A stretch of DNA of 64,000 nucleotides from contig NW_027490460.1 in NCBI RefSeq assembly GCF_050948175.1, positions 124,001 to 188,000 on the forward strand. Direction: 5' to 3'. This stretch comes from Xylocopa sonorina (lineage: Eukaryota > Arthropoda > Insecta > Hymenoptera > Apidae). The notes beneath the pieces were generated by a model. The model searched no databases and was not told the DNA's origin. It saw nothing but the letters and a program-made list of their open reading frames with translations. Positions 1 to 14,900 of the stretch are shown one piece after another (positions within the stretch are counted from its first letter, which is position 1; the number at the start of each line of letters is the position of its first letter). The translations under genes were made by a program, and so were the position numbers.

Positions 1-1740
1 AACGCGATATCGCATCTCATTTCTATGTTTCATGGTAAGATATAACATGATTTGCGAAGTGTCATGTATTCCTCGTCTACACTTCAAATGAATGTAAATG
101 CGACACTTCCCTGCTAGGAAATAGCGTCTGCAGATGTCTAGGTATCGTAGGAATAGAGTTCTAATGCTTCTTAAAACGCGATATCGCATCTCATTTCTAT
201 GTTTCATGGTAAGATGTAATATGGTTTGCGAAGTGTCATGTATTCCTCGTCTACACTTCAAATGAATGTAAATGCGACACTTCCTTGCTAGGAAATAGCG
301 TCTGCAGATGTCTAGGTATCGTAGCAATAGTGTTCTAATGCTTCTTGAAACGCGATATCGCATCTCATTTCTACGTTTCATGGTAAGATGTAATATGATT
401 TGCGAAGTGTTATGTATTCCTCGTCTACACTTCAAATGAATCTAAATGCGACACTTCCTTGCTAGGAAATAGCGTTTGCAGATGTCTACGTATCGAAGCA
501 ATAGAGTTCTTATGATTCTTAAAACGCGATATCGCATCTCATTTCTATGTTTCATGGTAAGATATAATATGGTTTGCGAAGTGTCATGTATTCCTCGTCT
601 ACACTTCAAATGAATGTGAATGCGACACTTCCTCGCTAGGAAATAGCGTTTGCAGATGTCTACGTATCGTAGCAATAGAGTTCATATGATCCTTAAAAAG
701 CGATATCGCATCTCATTTCTATGTTTCATGGTAAGATATAACATGATTTGCGAAGTGTTATGTATTCCTCGCCTACACTTCAAATGAATGTGAATGCGAT
801 ACTTCCTCACTAGGAAATAGCGCTTGCAGATGTCTACGTGTAGTAGCAATAGACATGTAATGCTTCTTAAAACGCGATATCGCATCTCATTTCTACGTTT
901 CATGGTAAGATATAATATGATTTGCGAAGTGTCATGTATTCCTCGTCTACTATTCAAATGAGTGTAAATGCGACACTTCCTAGCAAGGAAATAGCGTTTG
1001 CAGATGTCTACGTATCGTAGCGATAGAGATCTAATGCTCCTTAAAACGCGATATCGCATCTCATTTCCATGTTTCATGGTAAGATATAATACGATTTGCG
1101 AAGTATTATGTATTCCTCGTCTACACTTCAAATGAATGTAAATGCGACACTTCCTTGCAAGGAAATAGCGTTTGCAGATGTCTACCTATCGTAGCAATAG
1201 AGTTCTAATGCTTCTTAAAACGCGAAATCGCATCTCATTTCTATATTTCATGGTAAGATATAATATGATTTGCGAAGTGTTATGCATTCCTCGTCTACGA
1301 TTCAAATGAATGTAAATGCGACACTTCCTTGCAAGGAAATAGCGTTTGCAGATGTCTACGTATCGTAGCAATAGAGTTCATATGATTCTTAAAACGCGAT
1401 ATCGCATCTCATTTCTATGTTTCATGGTAAGATATAACATGATTTGCGAAGTGTTATGTATTCCTCGTCAACACTTCAAGTGAATGTGAATGCGATACTT
1501 CCTCGCTAGGAAATAGCGTTTGCAGATGTCTACGTATCGTAGCAATAGCTTTCTAATGCTTCTTAAAACGCGATATCGCATCTCATTTCTATGTTTCATG
1601 GTAAGATGTAATATGATTTGCTAAGTGTTATGTATTCCTCGTCTACACTTCAAATGAATGTAAATGCGACACTTCCTTGCAAGGAAGTAGCGATTGCAGA
1701 TGTTTACGTATCGAAGCAATAGAGTTCAAATGCTTCTTAA

Positions 1741-1860
1741 AACGAGATATTGCATCTCATATCTATGTTTCATGATAAGATATAATATACATTGCGAAGT
1801 GTTATGCATTCCTCGTCTACGATTCAAATGAATGTAAATGCGACACTTCCTTGCAAGGAA
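1741..1860. repeat. Example of the divergent monomer subtype (left-half type L2)
   Basis: This monomer shows a linked set of variants found together throughout the array: ACGAGATATTGC instead of ACGCGATATCGC, CATATCTATG, CATGATAAG, ATATACATTGCG, and TTATGCATTCC with CTACGATTC. It usually follows AGTTCAAATG. At 1847-1860 it also shows the variant TTCCTTGCAAGGAA, a perfect 14-bp palindrome. The same combination recurs dozens of times, which defines a monomer family rather than random drift. Confidence 0.85.
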
Positions 1861-2595
1861 ATAGCGTTTGCAGATGTCTACGTATCGTAGCAATAGAGTT
1901 CTTATGATTCTTAAAACGCCATATCGCATCTCATTTCTATGTTTCATGGTAAGATATAATATGATTTGCGAAGTGTCATGTATTCCTCGTCTACACTTCA
2001 AATGAATGTGAATGCGACACTTCCTCGCTAGGAAATAGCGTTTGCAGATGTCTACGTATCGTAGCAATAGAGTTCATATGATTCTTAAAACGCGATATCG
2101 CATCTCATTTCTATGTTTCATGGTAAGATATAATATGGTTTGCGAAGTGTCATGTATTCCTCGTCTACACTTCAATTGAATGTGAATGCGACACTTCCTC
2201 GCTAGGAAATAGCGTTTGCAGATGTCTACGTATCGTAGCAATAGAGTTCATATGATTCTTAAAACGCGATATCGCATCTCATTTCTATGTTTCATGGTAA
2301 GATATAACATGATTTGCGAAGTGTCACGTATTCCTCGTCTACACTTCAAATGAATGTAAATGCGACACTTCCTTGCTAGGAAATAGCGTCTGCAGATGTC
2401 TAGGTATCGTAGCAATAGAGTTCTAATGCTTCTTATAACGCGATATCGCATCTCATTTCTATGTTTCATGGTAAGATGTAATATGGTTTGCGAAGTGTCA
2501 TGTATTCCTCGTCTACACTTCAATTGAATGTGAATGCGACACATCCTCGCTAGGAAATAGCGTTTGCAGATGTCTACGTATCGTAGCAATAGAGT

Positions 2596-4503
2596 TCATA
2601 TGATTCTTAAAACGCGATATCGCATCTCATTTCTATGTTTCATGGTAAGATATAACATGATTTGCGAAGTGTCACGTATTCCTCGTCTACACTTCAAATG
2701 AATGTAAATGCGACACTTCCTTGCTAGGAAATAGCGTCTGCAGATGTCTAGGTATCGTAGCAATAGAGTTCTAAAGCTTCTTATAACGCGATATCGCATC
2801 TCATTTCTATGTTTCATGGTAAGATGTAATATGATTTGCGAAGTGTTATGTATTCTTCGTCTACACTTCAAATGAATGTAAATGCGACACTTCCTTGCAA
2901 GGAAGTAGCGATTGCAGATGTCTACGTATCGAAGCAATAGAGTTCTTATGATTCTTAAAACGCGATATCGCATCTCATTTCTATGTTTCATGGTAAGATA
3001 TAATATGGTTTGCGAAGTGTCATGTATTTCTCGTCTACACTTCAAATGAATGTGAATGCGACACTTCCTCGCTAGGAAAGAGCGTTTGCAGATGTCTACG
3101 TATCGTAGCAATAGAGTTCATATGATACTTAAAACGCGATATCGCATCTCATTTCTATGTTTCATGGTAAGATATAACATGATTTGCGAAGTGTTATGTA
3201 TTCCTCGTCTACACTTCAAATGAATGTGAATGCGATACTTCCTCACTAGAAAATAGCGTTTGCAGATGTCTACGTATCGTAGCAATAGCTTTCTAATGCT
3301 CCTTAAAACGCGATATCGCATCTCATTTCTATGTTTCATGGTAAGATATAACATGATTTGCGAAGTGTCATGTATTCCTCGTCTACACTTCAAATTAATG
3401 TAAATGCGACACTTCCTTGCTAGGAAATAGCGTCTGCAGATGTATAGGTATCGTAGCAATAGAGTTCATATGATTCTTAAAACGCGATATCGCATCTCAT
3501 TTCTATGTTTCATGGTAAGATATAATACGATTTGCGAAGTGTCATGTATTCCTCGTCAACACTTCAAATGAATGTAAATGCGACACTTCCTTGCTAGGAA
3601 ATAGCGTCTGCAGATGTCTAGGTATCGTAGCAATAGAGTTCTAATGCTTCTTGAAACGCGATATCGCATCTCATTTCTATGTTTCATGGTAAGATGTAAT
3701 ATGATTTGCTAAGTGTTATGTATTCCTCGTCTACACTTCAAATGAATGTAAATGCGACACTTCCTTGCAAGGAAATAGCGTTTGCAGATGTCTACGTATC
3801 GTAGCAATAGAGTTCTTATGATTCTTAAAACGCGATATCGCATCTCATTTTTATGTTTCATGGTAAGATATAATATGATTTGCGAAGTGTCATGTATTCC
3901 TCGTCTACACTTCAAATGAATGTGAATGCGACACTTCCTCGCTAGGAAATAGCGTTTGCAGATGTCTACGTATCGTAGCAATAGAGTTCATATGATTCTT
4001 AAAACGCGATATCGCATCTCATTTCTATGTTTCATGGTAAGATATAACATGATTTGCGAAGTGTCATGTATTCCTCGTCTACACTTCAAATGAATGTAAA
4101 TGCGACACTTCCTTGCTAGGAAATAGCGTCTGCAGATGTCTAGGTATCGTAGCAATAGAGTTCTAATGCTTCTTATAACGCGATATCGCATCTCATTTCT
4201 ATGTTTCATGGTAAGATGTAATATGATTTGCGAAGTGTTATGTATTCCTCGTCTACACTTCAAATGAATGTAAATGCGACACTTCCATGCAAGGAAGTAG
4301 CGATTGCAGATGTCTACGTATCGAAGCAATAGAGTTCTTATGATTCTTAAAACGCGATATCGCATCTCATTTCTATGTTTCATGGTAAGATATAATATGG
4401 TTTGCGAAGTGTCATGTATTTCTCGTCTACACTTCAAATGAATGTGAAAGCGACACTTCCTCGCTAGGAAAGAGCGTTTGCAGATGTCTACGTATCGTAG
4501 CAA
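2596..4503. repeat. Dispersed duplication, 8 monomers apart
   Basis: The segment 2596-3111 recurs at 3988-4503, an offset of 1392 bp or 8 monomers, with only a few substitutions. Both share rare variants such as TGTATTTCTCG and AAAGAGCG. A 2-monomer repeat (348 bp) also lies at about 2250-2940, marked by GTGTCACGTA at 2321 and 2669. Confidence 0.75.
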
Positions 4504-4689
4504 TAGAGTTCATATGATACTTAAAACGCGATATCGCATCTCATTTCTATGTTTCATGGTAAGATATAACATGATTTGCGAAGTGTTATGTATTCCTCGT
4601 CTACACTTCAAATGAATGTAAATGCGACACTTCCTGGCTAGGAAATAGCGTCTGCAGATGTCTAGGTATCGTAGCAATAGTGTTCTAAT

Positions 4690-7600
4690 GCTTCTTGAAA
4701 CGCGATATCGCATCTCATTTCTACGTTTCATGGTAAGATGTAATATGATTTGCGAAGTGTTATGTATTCATCGTCTACACTTCAAATGAATCTAAATGCG
4801 ACACTTCCTTGCAAGGAAGTAGCGATTGCAGATGTCTACGTATCGAAGCAATAGAGTTCAAATGCTTCTTAAAACGAGATATTGCATCTCATATGTGTGT
4901 TTCATGATAAGAAATAATATACATTGCGAAGTGTTATGCATTCCTCGTCTACGATTCAAATGAATGTAAATGCGACACTTCCTTGCAAGGAAATAGCGTT
5001 TGCAGATGTCTACGTATCGTAGCAATAGAGTTCTTATGATTCTTAAAAAGCGATATCGCATCTCATTTCTATGTTTCATGGTAAGATATAATATGATTTG
5101 CGAAGTGTCATGTATTCCTCGTCTACACTTCAAATGAATGTAAATGCGACACTTCCCTGCTAGGAAATAGCGTCTGCAGATGTCTAGGTATCGTAGCAAT
5201 AGTGCGCTAATGCTTCTTAAAACGCGATATCGCATCTCACTTCTATGTTTCATGGTAAGATGTAATATGATTCGCGAAGTGTTGTGTATTCCTCGTTTAC
5301 ACTTCAAATGAATGTAAATGCGACACTTCCTTGCAAGGAAGTAGCGTTTGCAGATGTCTACGTATCGAAGCAATAGAGTTCTAATGCTTCTTAAAACGCG
5401 AAATCGCATCTCATTTCTATATTTCATGGTAACATATAATATGATTTGCGAAGTGTTATGCATTCCTCGTCTACGATTCAAATGAATGTAAATGAGACAC
5501 TTCCTTGCAAGGAAATAGCGTTTGCATATGTCTACGTATCGTAGCAATAGAGTTCATATGATTCTTAAAACGCGATATCGCATCTCATTTCTATGTTTCA
5601 TGGTAAGATATAACATGATTTGCGAAGCGTTGTGTATTCCTCGTCAACACTTCACATGAATGTAAATGCGACACTTCCTTGCAAGGAAGTAGCGATTGCA
5701 GATGTTTACGTATCGAAGCAATAGAGTTCAAATGCTTCTTAAAACGAGATATTGCATCTCATATCTATGATTCATGATGAGATATACTATACATTGCGAA
5801 GTGTTATGCATTCCTCGTCTACGATTCAAATGAATGTAAATGCGACACTTCCTTGCTAGGAAATAGCGTTTGCAGATGTTAACCTATCAAAGCAATAGAG
5901 TTCTAATGCTCCTTAAAACGCGATATCGCATCTCATTTCTATGTTTCATGGTAAGATATAATATACATTGCGAAGTTTTATGCATTCCTCGTCTACGATT
6001 CAAATGAATGTAAATGCGACACTTCCTTGCAAGGAAATAGCGTTTGCAGATGTCTACGTATCGTAGCAATAGGGTTCTTATGGTTCTTAAAACGCGATAT
6101 CGCATCTCATTACTATGTTTCATGGTAAGATATAATATGATTTGCGAAGTGTCATGTATTCCTCGTCTACGCTTCAAATGAATGTGAATGCGACACTTCC
6201 TCGCTAGGAAATAGCGTTTGCAGATGTCTACGTATCGTAGCAATAGAGTTCTAATGCTTCTTAAAACGCGAAATCGCATCTCATTTCTATATTTCATGGT
6301 AACATATAATATGATTTGCGAAGTGTTATGCATTCCTCGTCTACGATTCAAATGAATGTAAATGCGACACTTCCTTGCAAGGAAATAGCGTTTGCATATG
6401 TCTACGTATCGTAGCAATAGAGTTCATATGATTCTTAAAACGCGATATCGCATCTCATTTCTATGTTTCATGGTAAGATATAACATGATTTGCGAAGCGT
6501 TATGTATTCCTCGTCAACACTTCACATGAATGTAAATGCGACACTTCCTTGCAAGGAAGTAGCGATTGCAGATGTTTACGTATCGAAGCAATAGAGTTCA
6601 AATGCTTCTTACAACGAGATATTGCATCTCATATCTATGATTCATGATGAGATATACTATACATTGCGAAGTGTTATGCATTCCTCGTCTACGATTCAAA
6701 TGAATGTAAATGCGACACTTCCTTGCTAGGAAATAGCGTTTGCAGATGTTAACCTATCAGAGCAATAGAGTTCTAATGCTTCTTAAAACGCGATATCGCA
6801 TCTCATTTCTATGTTTCATGGTAAGATATAATATACATTGCGAAGTTTTATGCATTCCTCGTCTACGATTCAAATGAATGTAAATGCGACACTTCCTTGC
6901 AAGGAAATAGCGTTTGCAGATGTCTACGTATCGTAGCAATAGGGTTCTTATGGTTCTTAAAACGCGATATCGCATCTCATTTCTATGTTTCATGGTAAGA
7001 TATAATATGATTTGCGAAGTGTCATGTATTCCTCGTCTACGCTTCAAATGAATGTGAATGCGACACTTCCTCGCTAGGAAATAGCGTTTGCAGATGTCTA
7101 CGTATCGTAGCAATAGAGTTCATATGATTCTTAAAACGCGATATCGCATCTCATTCCTATGTTTCATGGTAAGATGTAATATGATTTGCGAAGTGTCATG
7201 TATTCCTCGTCTACACTTCAAATGAATGTAAATGCGACACTTCCTTGCTAGGAAATAGCGTCTGCAGATGTCTAGGTATCGTAGCAATAGAGTTCATATG
7301 ATTCTCAAAACTCGATATCGCATCTCATTTCTATGTTTCATGGTAAGATATAATACGATTTGCGAAGTGACATGTATTCCTCGTCTACACTTCAAATGAA
7401 TGTAAATGCGACACTTCCCTGCTAGGAAATAGCGTCTGCAGATGTCTAGGTATCGTAGCAATAGTGTTCTAATGCTTCTTAAAACGCGATATCGCATCTC
7501 ATTTCTATGTTTCATGGTAAGATGTAATTTGATTCGCGAAGTGTTATGTATTCCTCGTCTACACTTCAAATGAATGTAAATGCGACACTTCCTTGCAAGG

Positions 7601-8860
7601 AAGTAGCGTTTGCAGATGTCTACGTACCGAAGCAATAGAGTTCTTATGATTCTTAAAACGCGATATCGCATCTCATTTCTATGTTTCATGGTAAGATATA
7701 TTATGGTTTGCGAAGTGTCATATATTCCTCGCCTACACTTCAAACGAATGTGAATGCGACACTTCCTCGCTAGGAAATAGCGTTTGCAGATGTGTACGTA
7801 TCGTAGCAATGGAGATCATATGATTCTTAAAACGCGATATCGCATTTCATTTCTATGTTTCATGGTAAGATATAACATGATTTGCGAAGTGTTAGGTATT
7901 CCTCGTCTACACTTCAAATGAATGTAAATGCGACACTTCCTTGCTAGGAAATAGCGTCTGCAGATGTCTAGGTATCGTAGCAATAAAGTTCTAATGCTTC
8001 TTAAAACGCGATATCGCATCTCATTTCTATGTTTCACGGTAAGATGTAATATGGTTTGCGAAGTGTTATGTATTCCTCGTCTACACTTCAAATGAATGTA
8101 AATGCGACACTTCCTTGCTAGGAAATAGCGTCTGCAGATGTCTAGGTATCGTAGCAATAGAGTTCTAATGCTTCTTGAAACGCGATATCGCATCTCATTT
8201 CTATGTTTCATGGTAAGATGTAATATGATTTGCGAAGTGTTATGTATTCCTCGTCTACACTTCAAATGAATCTAAATGCGACACTTCCTTGCAAGGAAGT
8301 AGCGATTGCAGATGCCTACGTATCGAAGCAATAGAGATCAAATGCTTCTTAAAACGAGATATTGCATCTCATATCTATGTTCCATGATAAGAAATAATAT
8401 ACATTGCGAAGTGTTATGCATTCCTCGTCTACGATTCAAATGAATGTAAATGCGACACTTCCTTGCAAGGAAATATCGTTTGCAGATGTCTACGTATCGT
8501 AGCAATAGAGTTCTTATGATTCTTAAAAAGCGATATCGCATCTCATTTCTATGTTTCATGGTAAGATATAATATGATTTGCGAAGTGTCATGTATTCCTC
8601 GTCTACACTTCAAATGAATGTAAATGCGACACTTCCCTGCTAGGAAATAGCGTCTGCAGATGTCTAGGTATCGTAGCAATAGTGCTCTAATGCTTCTTAA
8701 AACGCGATATCGCATCTCATTTCTATGTTTCATGGTAAGATGTAATATGATTCGCGAAGTGTTATGTATTCCTCGTCTACACTTCAAATGAATGTAAATG
8801 CGACACTTCCTTGAAAGGAAGTAGCGTTTGCAGATGTCTACGTATCGAAGCAATAGAGTT
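4690..8860. repeat. Dispersed duplication, 20 monomers apart (4690-5380 and 8170-8860)
   Basis: The two outer segments match at a 3480-bp offset and share rare variants, for example the TTCTTAAAAAGCG junction near 5041 and 8521. The DNA between belongs to other units. Boundaries are approximate and read by eye. Confidence 0.7.
5375..7114. repeat. Higher-order repeat of 5 monomers, two tandem copies
   Basis: Copy 1 is about 5375-6244 and copy 2 about 6245-7114, offset 870 bp. Rare markers repeat at that spacing: TTCACATGAA at 5651 and 6521, GAAGTTTTATGC, and CTATATTTCATGG. Only a few substitutions separate the copies. Confidence 0.8.
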
Positions 8861-10714
8861 CATATGATTCTTAAAACGCGATATCGCATCTCATTTCTAT
8901 GTTTCATGGTAAGATATAACATGATTTGCGAAGCGTTATGTATTCCTCGTCAACACTTCAAATGAATGTAAATGCGACACTTCCTTGCTAGGAAATAGCG
9001 TCTGCAGATGTCTAGGTATCGTAGCAATAGAGTTCTAATGCTTCTTAAAACGCGATATCGCATCTCATTTCTATGTTTCATGGTAAGATGTAATATGATT
9101 TGCGAAGTGTGATGTATTCCTCGTCAACACTTCAAATGAATGTAAATGCGACACTTCCTTGCTAGGAAATAGCGTCTGCAGATGTCTAGGTATCGTAGCA
9201 ATAGAGTTCCTATGCTTCTTGAAACGCGATATCGTATCTCATTTCTATGATTCATGGTAGGATTTAATATGATTTGCGAAGTGTTATGTATTCCTCGCCT
9301 ACACTTCAAATGAATGTAAATGCGACACTTCCTTGCAAGGAAGTAGCGATTGCAGATGTCTACGTATCGGAGCAATAGAGTTCAAATGCTTCTTAAAACG
9401 GGATATTACATCTCATATCTATGTTTCATGATAAGATATAATATACATTGCGAAGTGTTATGCATTCCTCGTCTACGATTCAAATGAATGTAAATGCGAC
9501 ACTTCCTTGCAAGGAAATAGCGTTTGCAGATGTCTACGTATCGTAGCAATAGAGTTCTTATGATTCTTAAAACGCGAAATCGCATCTCATTTCTATGTTT
9601 CATGGTAAGATATAATATACATTGCGAAGTTTTATGCATTCCTCGTCTACGATTCAAATGAATGTAAATGCGACACTTCCTTGCAAGGAAATAGCGTTTG
9701 CAGATGTCTACGTATCGTAGCAATAGGGTTCTTATGATTCTTAAAACGCGATATCGCATCTCATTTCTATGTTTCATGGTAGGATATAATATGATTTGCG
9801 AAGTGTCATGTATTCCTCGTCTACGCTTCAAATGAATGTGAATGCGACACTTCCTCGCTAGGAAATAGCGTTTGCAGATGTCTACGTATCGTAGCAATAG
9901 AGTTCATATGATTCTTAAAACGCGATATCGCATCTCATTCCTATGTTTCATGGTAAGATGTAATATGATTTGCGAAGTGTCATGTATTCCTCGTCTACAC
10001 TTCAAATGAATGTAAATGCGACACTTCCTTGCTAGGAAATAGCGTCTGCAGATGTCTAGGTATCGTAGCAATAGAGTTCATATGATTCTCAAAACTCGAT
10101 ATCGCATCTCATTTCTATGTTTCATGGTAAGATATAATACGATTTGCGAAGTGACATGTATTCCTCGTCTACACTTCAAATGAATGTAAATGCGACACTT
10201 CCCTGCTAGGAAATAGCGTCTGCAGATGTCTAGGTATCGTAGCAATAGTGTTCTAATGCTTCTTAAAACGCGATATCGCATCTCATTTCTATGTTTCATG
10301 GTAAGATGTAATATGATTCGCGAAGTGTTATGTATTCCTCGTCTACACTTCAAATGAATGTAAATGCGACACTTCCTTGCAAGGAAGTAGCGTTTGCAGA
10401 TGTCTACGTACCGAAGCAATAGAGTTCTTATGATTCTTAAAACGCGATATCGCATCTCATTTCTATGTTTCATGGTAAGATATAATATGGTTTGCGAAGT
10501 GTCATATATTCCTCGCCTACACTTCAAACGAATGTGAATGCGACACTTCCTCGCTAGGAAATAGCGTTTGCAGATGTGTACGTATCGTAGCAATGGAGAT
10601 CATATGATTCTTAAAACGCGATATCGCATTTCATTTCTATGTTTCATGGTAAGATATAACATGATTTGCGAAGTGTTAGGTATTCCTCGTCTACACTTCA
10701 AATGAATGTGAATG
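6800..10714. repeat. Dispersed duplication, 16 monomers apart (6800-7930 and 9584-10714)
   Basis: The segments match at a 2784-bp offset. Private markers support it: TTCTCAAAACTCGATATCGC near 7301 and 10085, and GTGTTAGGTATTCC near 7891 and 10675. Both ends break into different monomer types. Confidence 0.8.
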
Positions 10715-11994
10715 CGATACTTCCTCGCTAGGAAATAGCGTTTACAGATGTCTACGTATCGTAGCAATAGCTTTCTAATGCTTCTTAAAACGCGATATCG
10801 CATCACATTTCTATGTTTCATGGTAAGATATAATATGATTTGCGAAGTGTTATGTATTCCTCGTCTACACTTCAAATGAATGTAAATGCGACACTTCCTT
10901 GCAAGGAAATAGCGTTTGCAGATATCTACCTATCGTAGCAATAGAGTTCTAATGCTTCTTAAAACGCGAAATCGCATCTCATTTCTATATTTCATGGTAA
11001 GATATAATATGATTTGCGAAGTGTTAAGCATTCCACGTCAACGATTCAAATGAATGTAAATGCCACACTTCCTTGCAAGGAAATAGCGTTTGCATATGTC
11101 TACGTATCGTAGCAATAGAGTTCATATGATTCTTAAAACGCGATATCGCATCTCATTTCTATGTTTCATGGTAAGATATAACATGATTTGCGAAGCGTTA
11201 TGTATTCCTCGTCAACACTTCACATGAATGTGAATGCGATACTTCCTCGCTAGGAAATAGCGTTTGCACATGTCTACGTATCGTAGCAATAGCTTTCTAA
11301 TGCTTCTTAAAACGCGATATCGCATCTCATTTCTACGTTTCATGGCAAGATATAATATGATTTGCGAAGTGTGATGTATTCCTCGTCAACACTTCAAATG
11401 AATGTAAATGCGACACTTCCTTGCTAGGAAATAGCGTCTGCAGATGTCTAGGTATCGTAGCAATAGAGTTCTAATGCTTCTTGAAACGCGATATCGTATC
11501 TCATTTCTATGTTTCATGGTAAGATGTAATATGATTTGCGAAGTGTTATGTATTCCTCGCCTACACTTCAAATGAATGTAAATGCGACACTTCCTTGCAA
11601 GGAAGTAGCGATTGCAGTTGTCTACGTATCGAAGCAATAGAGTTCAAATGCTTCTTAAAACGAGATATTGCATCTCATATCTATGTTTCATGATAAGATA
11701 TAATATACATTGCGAAGTGTTGTGCATTCCTCGCCTACGATTCAAATGAATGTAAATGCGACACTTCCATGCAAGGAAATAGCGTTTGTAGATGTCTACG
11801 TATCGTAGCAATAGAGTTCTTATGATTCTTAAAACGAGATATCGCATCTCATTTCTATGCTTCATGGTAAGATATAATATACATTGCGAAGTGTTATGTA
11901 TTCCTCGTCTACACTTCAAATGAATGTAAATGCGACACTTCCTTGCTAGGAAATAGCGTCTGCAGATGTCTAGGTATCGTAGCAATAGAGTTCT

Positions 11995-14900
11995 AATGCT
12001 TCTTGAAACGCGATATCGCATCTCATTTCTATGTTTCATGGTAAGATGTAATATGATTTGCGAAGTGTTATGTATTCCTCGTCTACACTTCAAATGAATG
12101 TGAATGCGACACTTCCCTGCAAGGAAGTAGCGATTGCAGATGTTTACGTATCGAAGCAATAGAGTTCAAATGCTCCTTAAAACGAGATATTGCATCTCAT
12201 ATCTATGTTTCATGATAAGATATAATATACATTGCGAAGTGTTATGCATTCCTCGTCTACGATTCAAATGAATGTAAATGCGACACTTCCTTGCAAGGAA
12301 ATAGCGTTTGCGGATGTCTACGTATCGTAGAAATAGAGTTCTTATGATTCTTAAAACGCGATATCGTATCTCATTTCTATGCTTCATGGTAAGATATAAT
12401 ATGATTTGCGAAGTGTCATGTATTCCTCGTCTACACTTCAAATGAATGTGAATGCGACACTTCCTCGCTAGGAAATAGCGTTTGCAGATGTCTACGTATC
12501 GTAGCAATAGAGTTCATATGATTCTTAAAACGCGATATCGCATCTCATTTCTATGTTTCATGGTAAGATATAATATGATTTGCGAAGTGACATGTATTCC
12601 TCGTCTACACTTCAAATGAATGTAAATGCGACACTTCCTTGCTAGGATACAGCATCTGCAGATGTCTAGGTATCGTAGCAATAGCTTTCTAATGCTTCTT
12701 GAAACGCGATATCGCATCTCATTTCTACGTTTCATGGTAAGATGTAATATGATTTGCGAAGTGTTATGTATTCCTCGTCTACACTTCAAATGAATCTAAA
12801 TGCGACACTTCCTTGCAAGGAAGTAGCGATTGCAGATGTCTACGTATCGAAGCAATAGAGTTCTTATGATTCTTAAAACGCGATATCGCATCTCATTTCT
12901 ATGTTTCATGGTAAGATATAACATGATTTGCGAAGTGTCATGTATTCCTCGTCTACACTTCAAATGAATGTAAATGCGACACTTCCTTGCTAGGAAATAG
13001 CGTCTGCAGATGTCTAGGTATCGTAGCAATAGAATTCATGTGATTCTTAAAACGCGATATCGCATCTCATTTCTATGTTTCATGGTAAGATATAATACGA
13101 TCTGCGAAGTGTCATGTATTCCTCGTCTACACTTCAAATGAATGTAAATGCGACACTTCCTTGCTAGGAAATAGCGTCTGCAGATGTCTAGGTATCGTAG
13201 CAATAGAGTTCAAATGCTTCTTAAAACGAGATATTGCATGTCATATCTATGTTTCATGATAAGATATAATATTCATTGCGAAGTGTTATGCATTCCTCGT
13301 ATACGATTCAAATGAATGTAAATGCTACACTTCCTTGCAAGGAAATAGCGTTTGCAGTTGTCTACGTATCGTAGCAATAGAGTTCTTATGATTCTTAAAA
13401 CGCGATATCGCATCTCATTTCTATGTTTCATGGTAAGATATAATATGATTTGCGAAGTGTCATGTATTCCTCGTCTACACTTCAAATGAATGTAAATGCG
13501 ACACTTCCTTGCTAGGAAATCGCGTCTGCAGATGTCTAGGTATCGTAGCAGTAGAGTTCATATGATTCTTAAAACGCGATATCGCATCTCATTTCTATGT
13601 TTCATGGTAAGATATAATACGATTTGCGAAGTGTCATGTATTCCTCGTCTACACTTCAAATGAATGTAAATGCGACACTTCCTTGCCAGGAAATAGCGTC
13701 AGTAGATGTCTAGGTATCGTAGCAATAGTGTTCTAATGCTTCTTAAAACGCGATATCGCACCTCATTTCTATGTTTCATGGTAAGATATAATATGATTTG
13801 CGAAGTGTCATGTATTCCTCGTCTACACTTCAAATGAATGTAAATGCGACACTTCCTCGCTAGGAAATAGCGTTTGCAGATGTCCACGTATCGTAGCAAT
13901 AGATTTCTAATGCTTCTTAAAAAGCGATATCGCATCTCATTTCTATGTTTCATGGTAAGATATAATATGATTTGCGAAGTGTCATGTATTCCTCGTCTAC
14001 ACTTCAAATGAATGTAAATGCAACACTTCCTTGCAAGGAAATAGCGTTTGCAGATGTTTACCTATCAAAGCAATAGAGTTCTAATGCTTCTTAAAACGCG
14101 ATATCGCATCTCATTTCTATGTTTCATGGTAAGATATAATATGATTTGCGAAGTGTTATGTATTCCTTGTCTGCACTTCAAATGAATGTAAATGAGACAC
14201 TTCCATGCAAGGAAATAGCGTTTGCAGATGTCTGCGTATCGTAGCAATAGAGTTCATATGATTCCTAAAACGCGATATCGCATCTCAATTCTATGTTTCA
14301 TGGTAAGATATAATATGATTTGCGAAGTGTCATGTAATCCTCGTCTACACTTCAAATGAATGTGAATGCGACACTTCCTCGCTAGGAAATAGCGTTTGCA
14401 GATGTCTACGTATCGTAGCAATAGAGTTCAGATGATTCTTAAAACGCGATATCGCATCTCATTTCTATGTTTCATGGTAAGATATAACATGATTTGCGAA
14501 GTGTTATGTTTTCCTCGTCTACACTTCAAATGAATGCGAATGCGATACTTCCTCGCTTGGAAATAGCGTTTGCAGATGTCTACGTATCGTAGCAATAGCT
14601 TTCTAATGCTTCTTAAAACGCGATATCGCATCTCATTTCTATGTTTCATGGTAAGATATAATATGATTTGCGAAGTGTCATGTAATCCTCGTCTACACTT
14701 CAAATGAATGTGAATGCGACACTTCCTCGCTAGGAAATAGCGTTTGCAGATGTCTACGTATCGTAGCAATAGAGTTCAGATGATTCTTAAAACGCGATAT
14801 CGCACCTCATTTCCATGTTTCATGGTAAGATATAATATGATTTGCGAAGTGTCATGTACTCCTCGTCTACACTTCAAATGAATGTAAATGCGACACTTCC

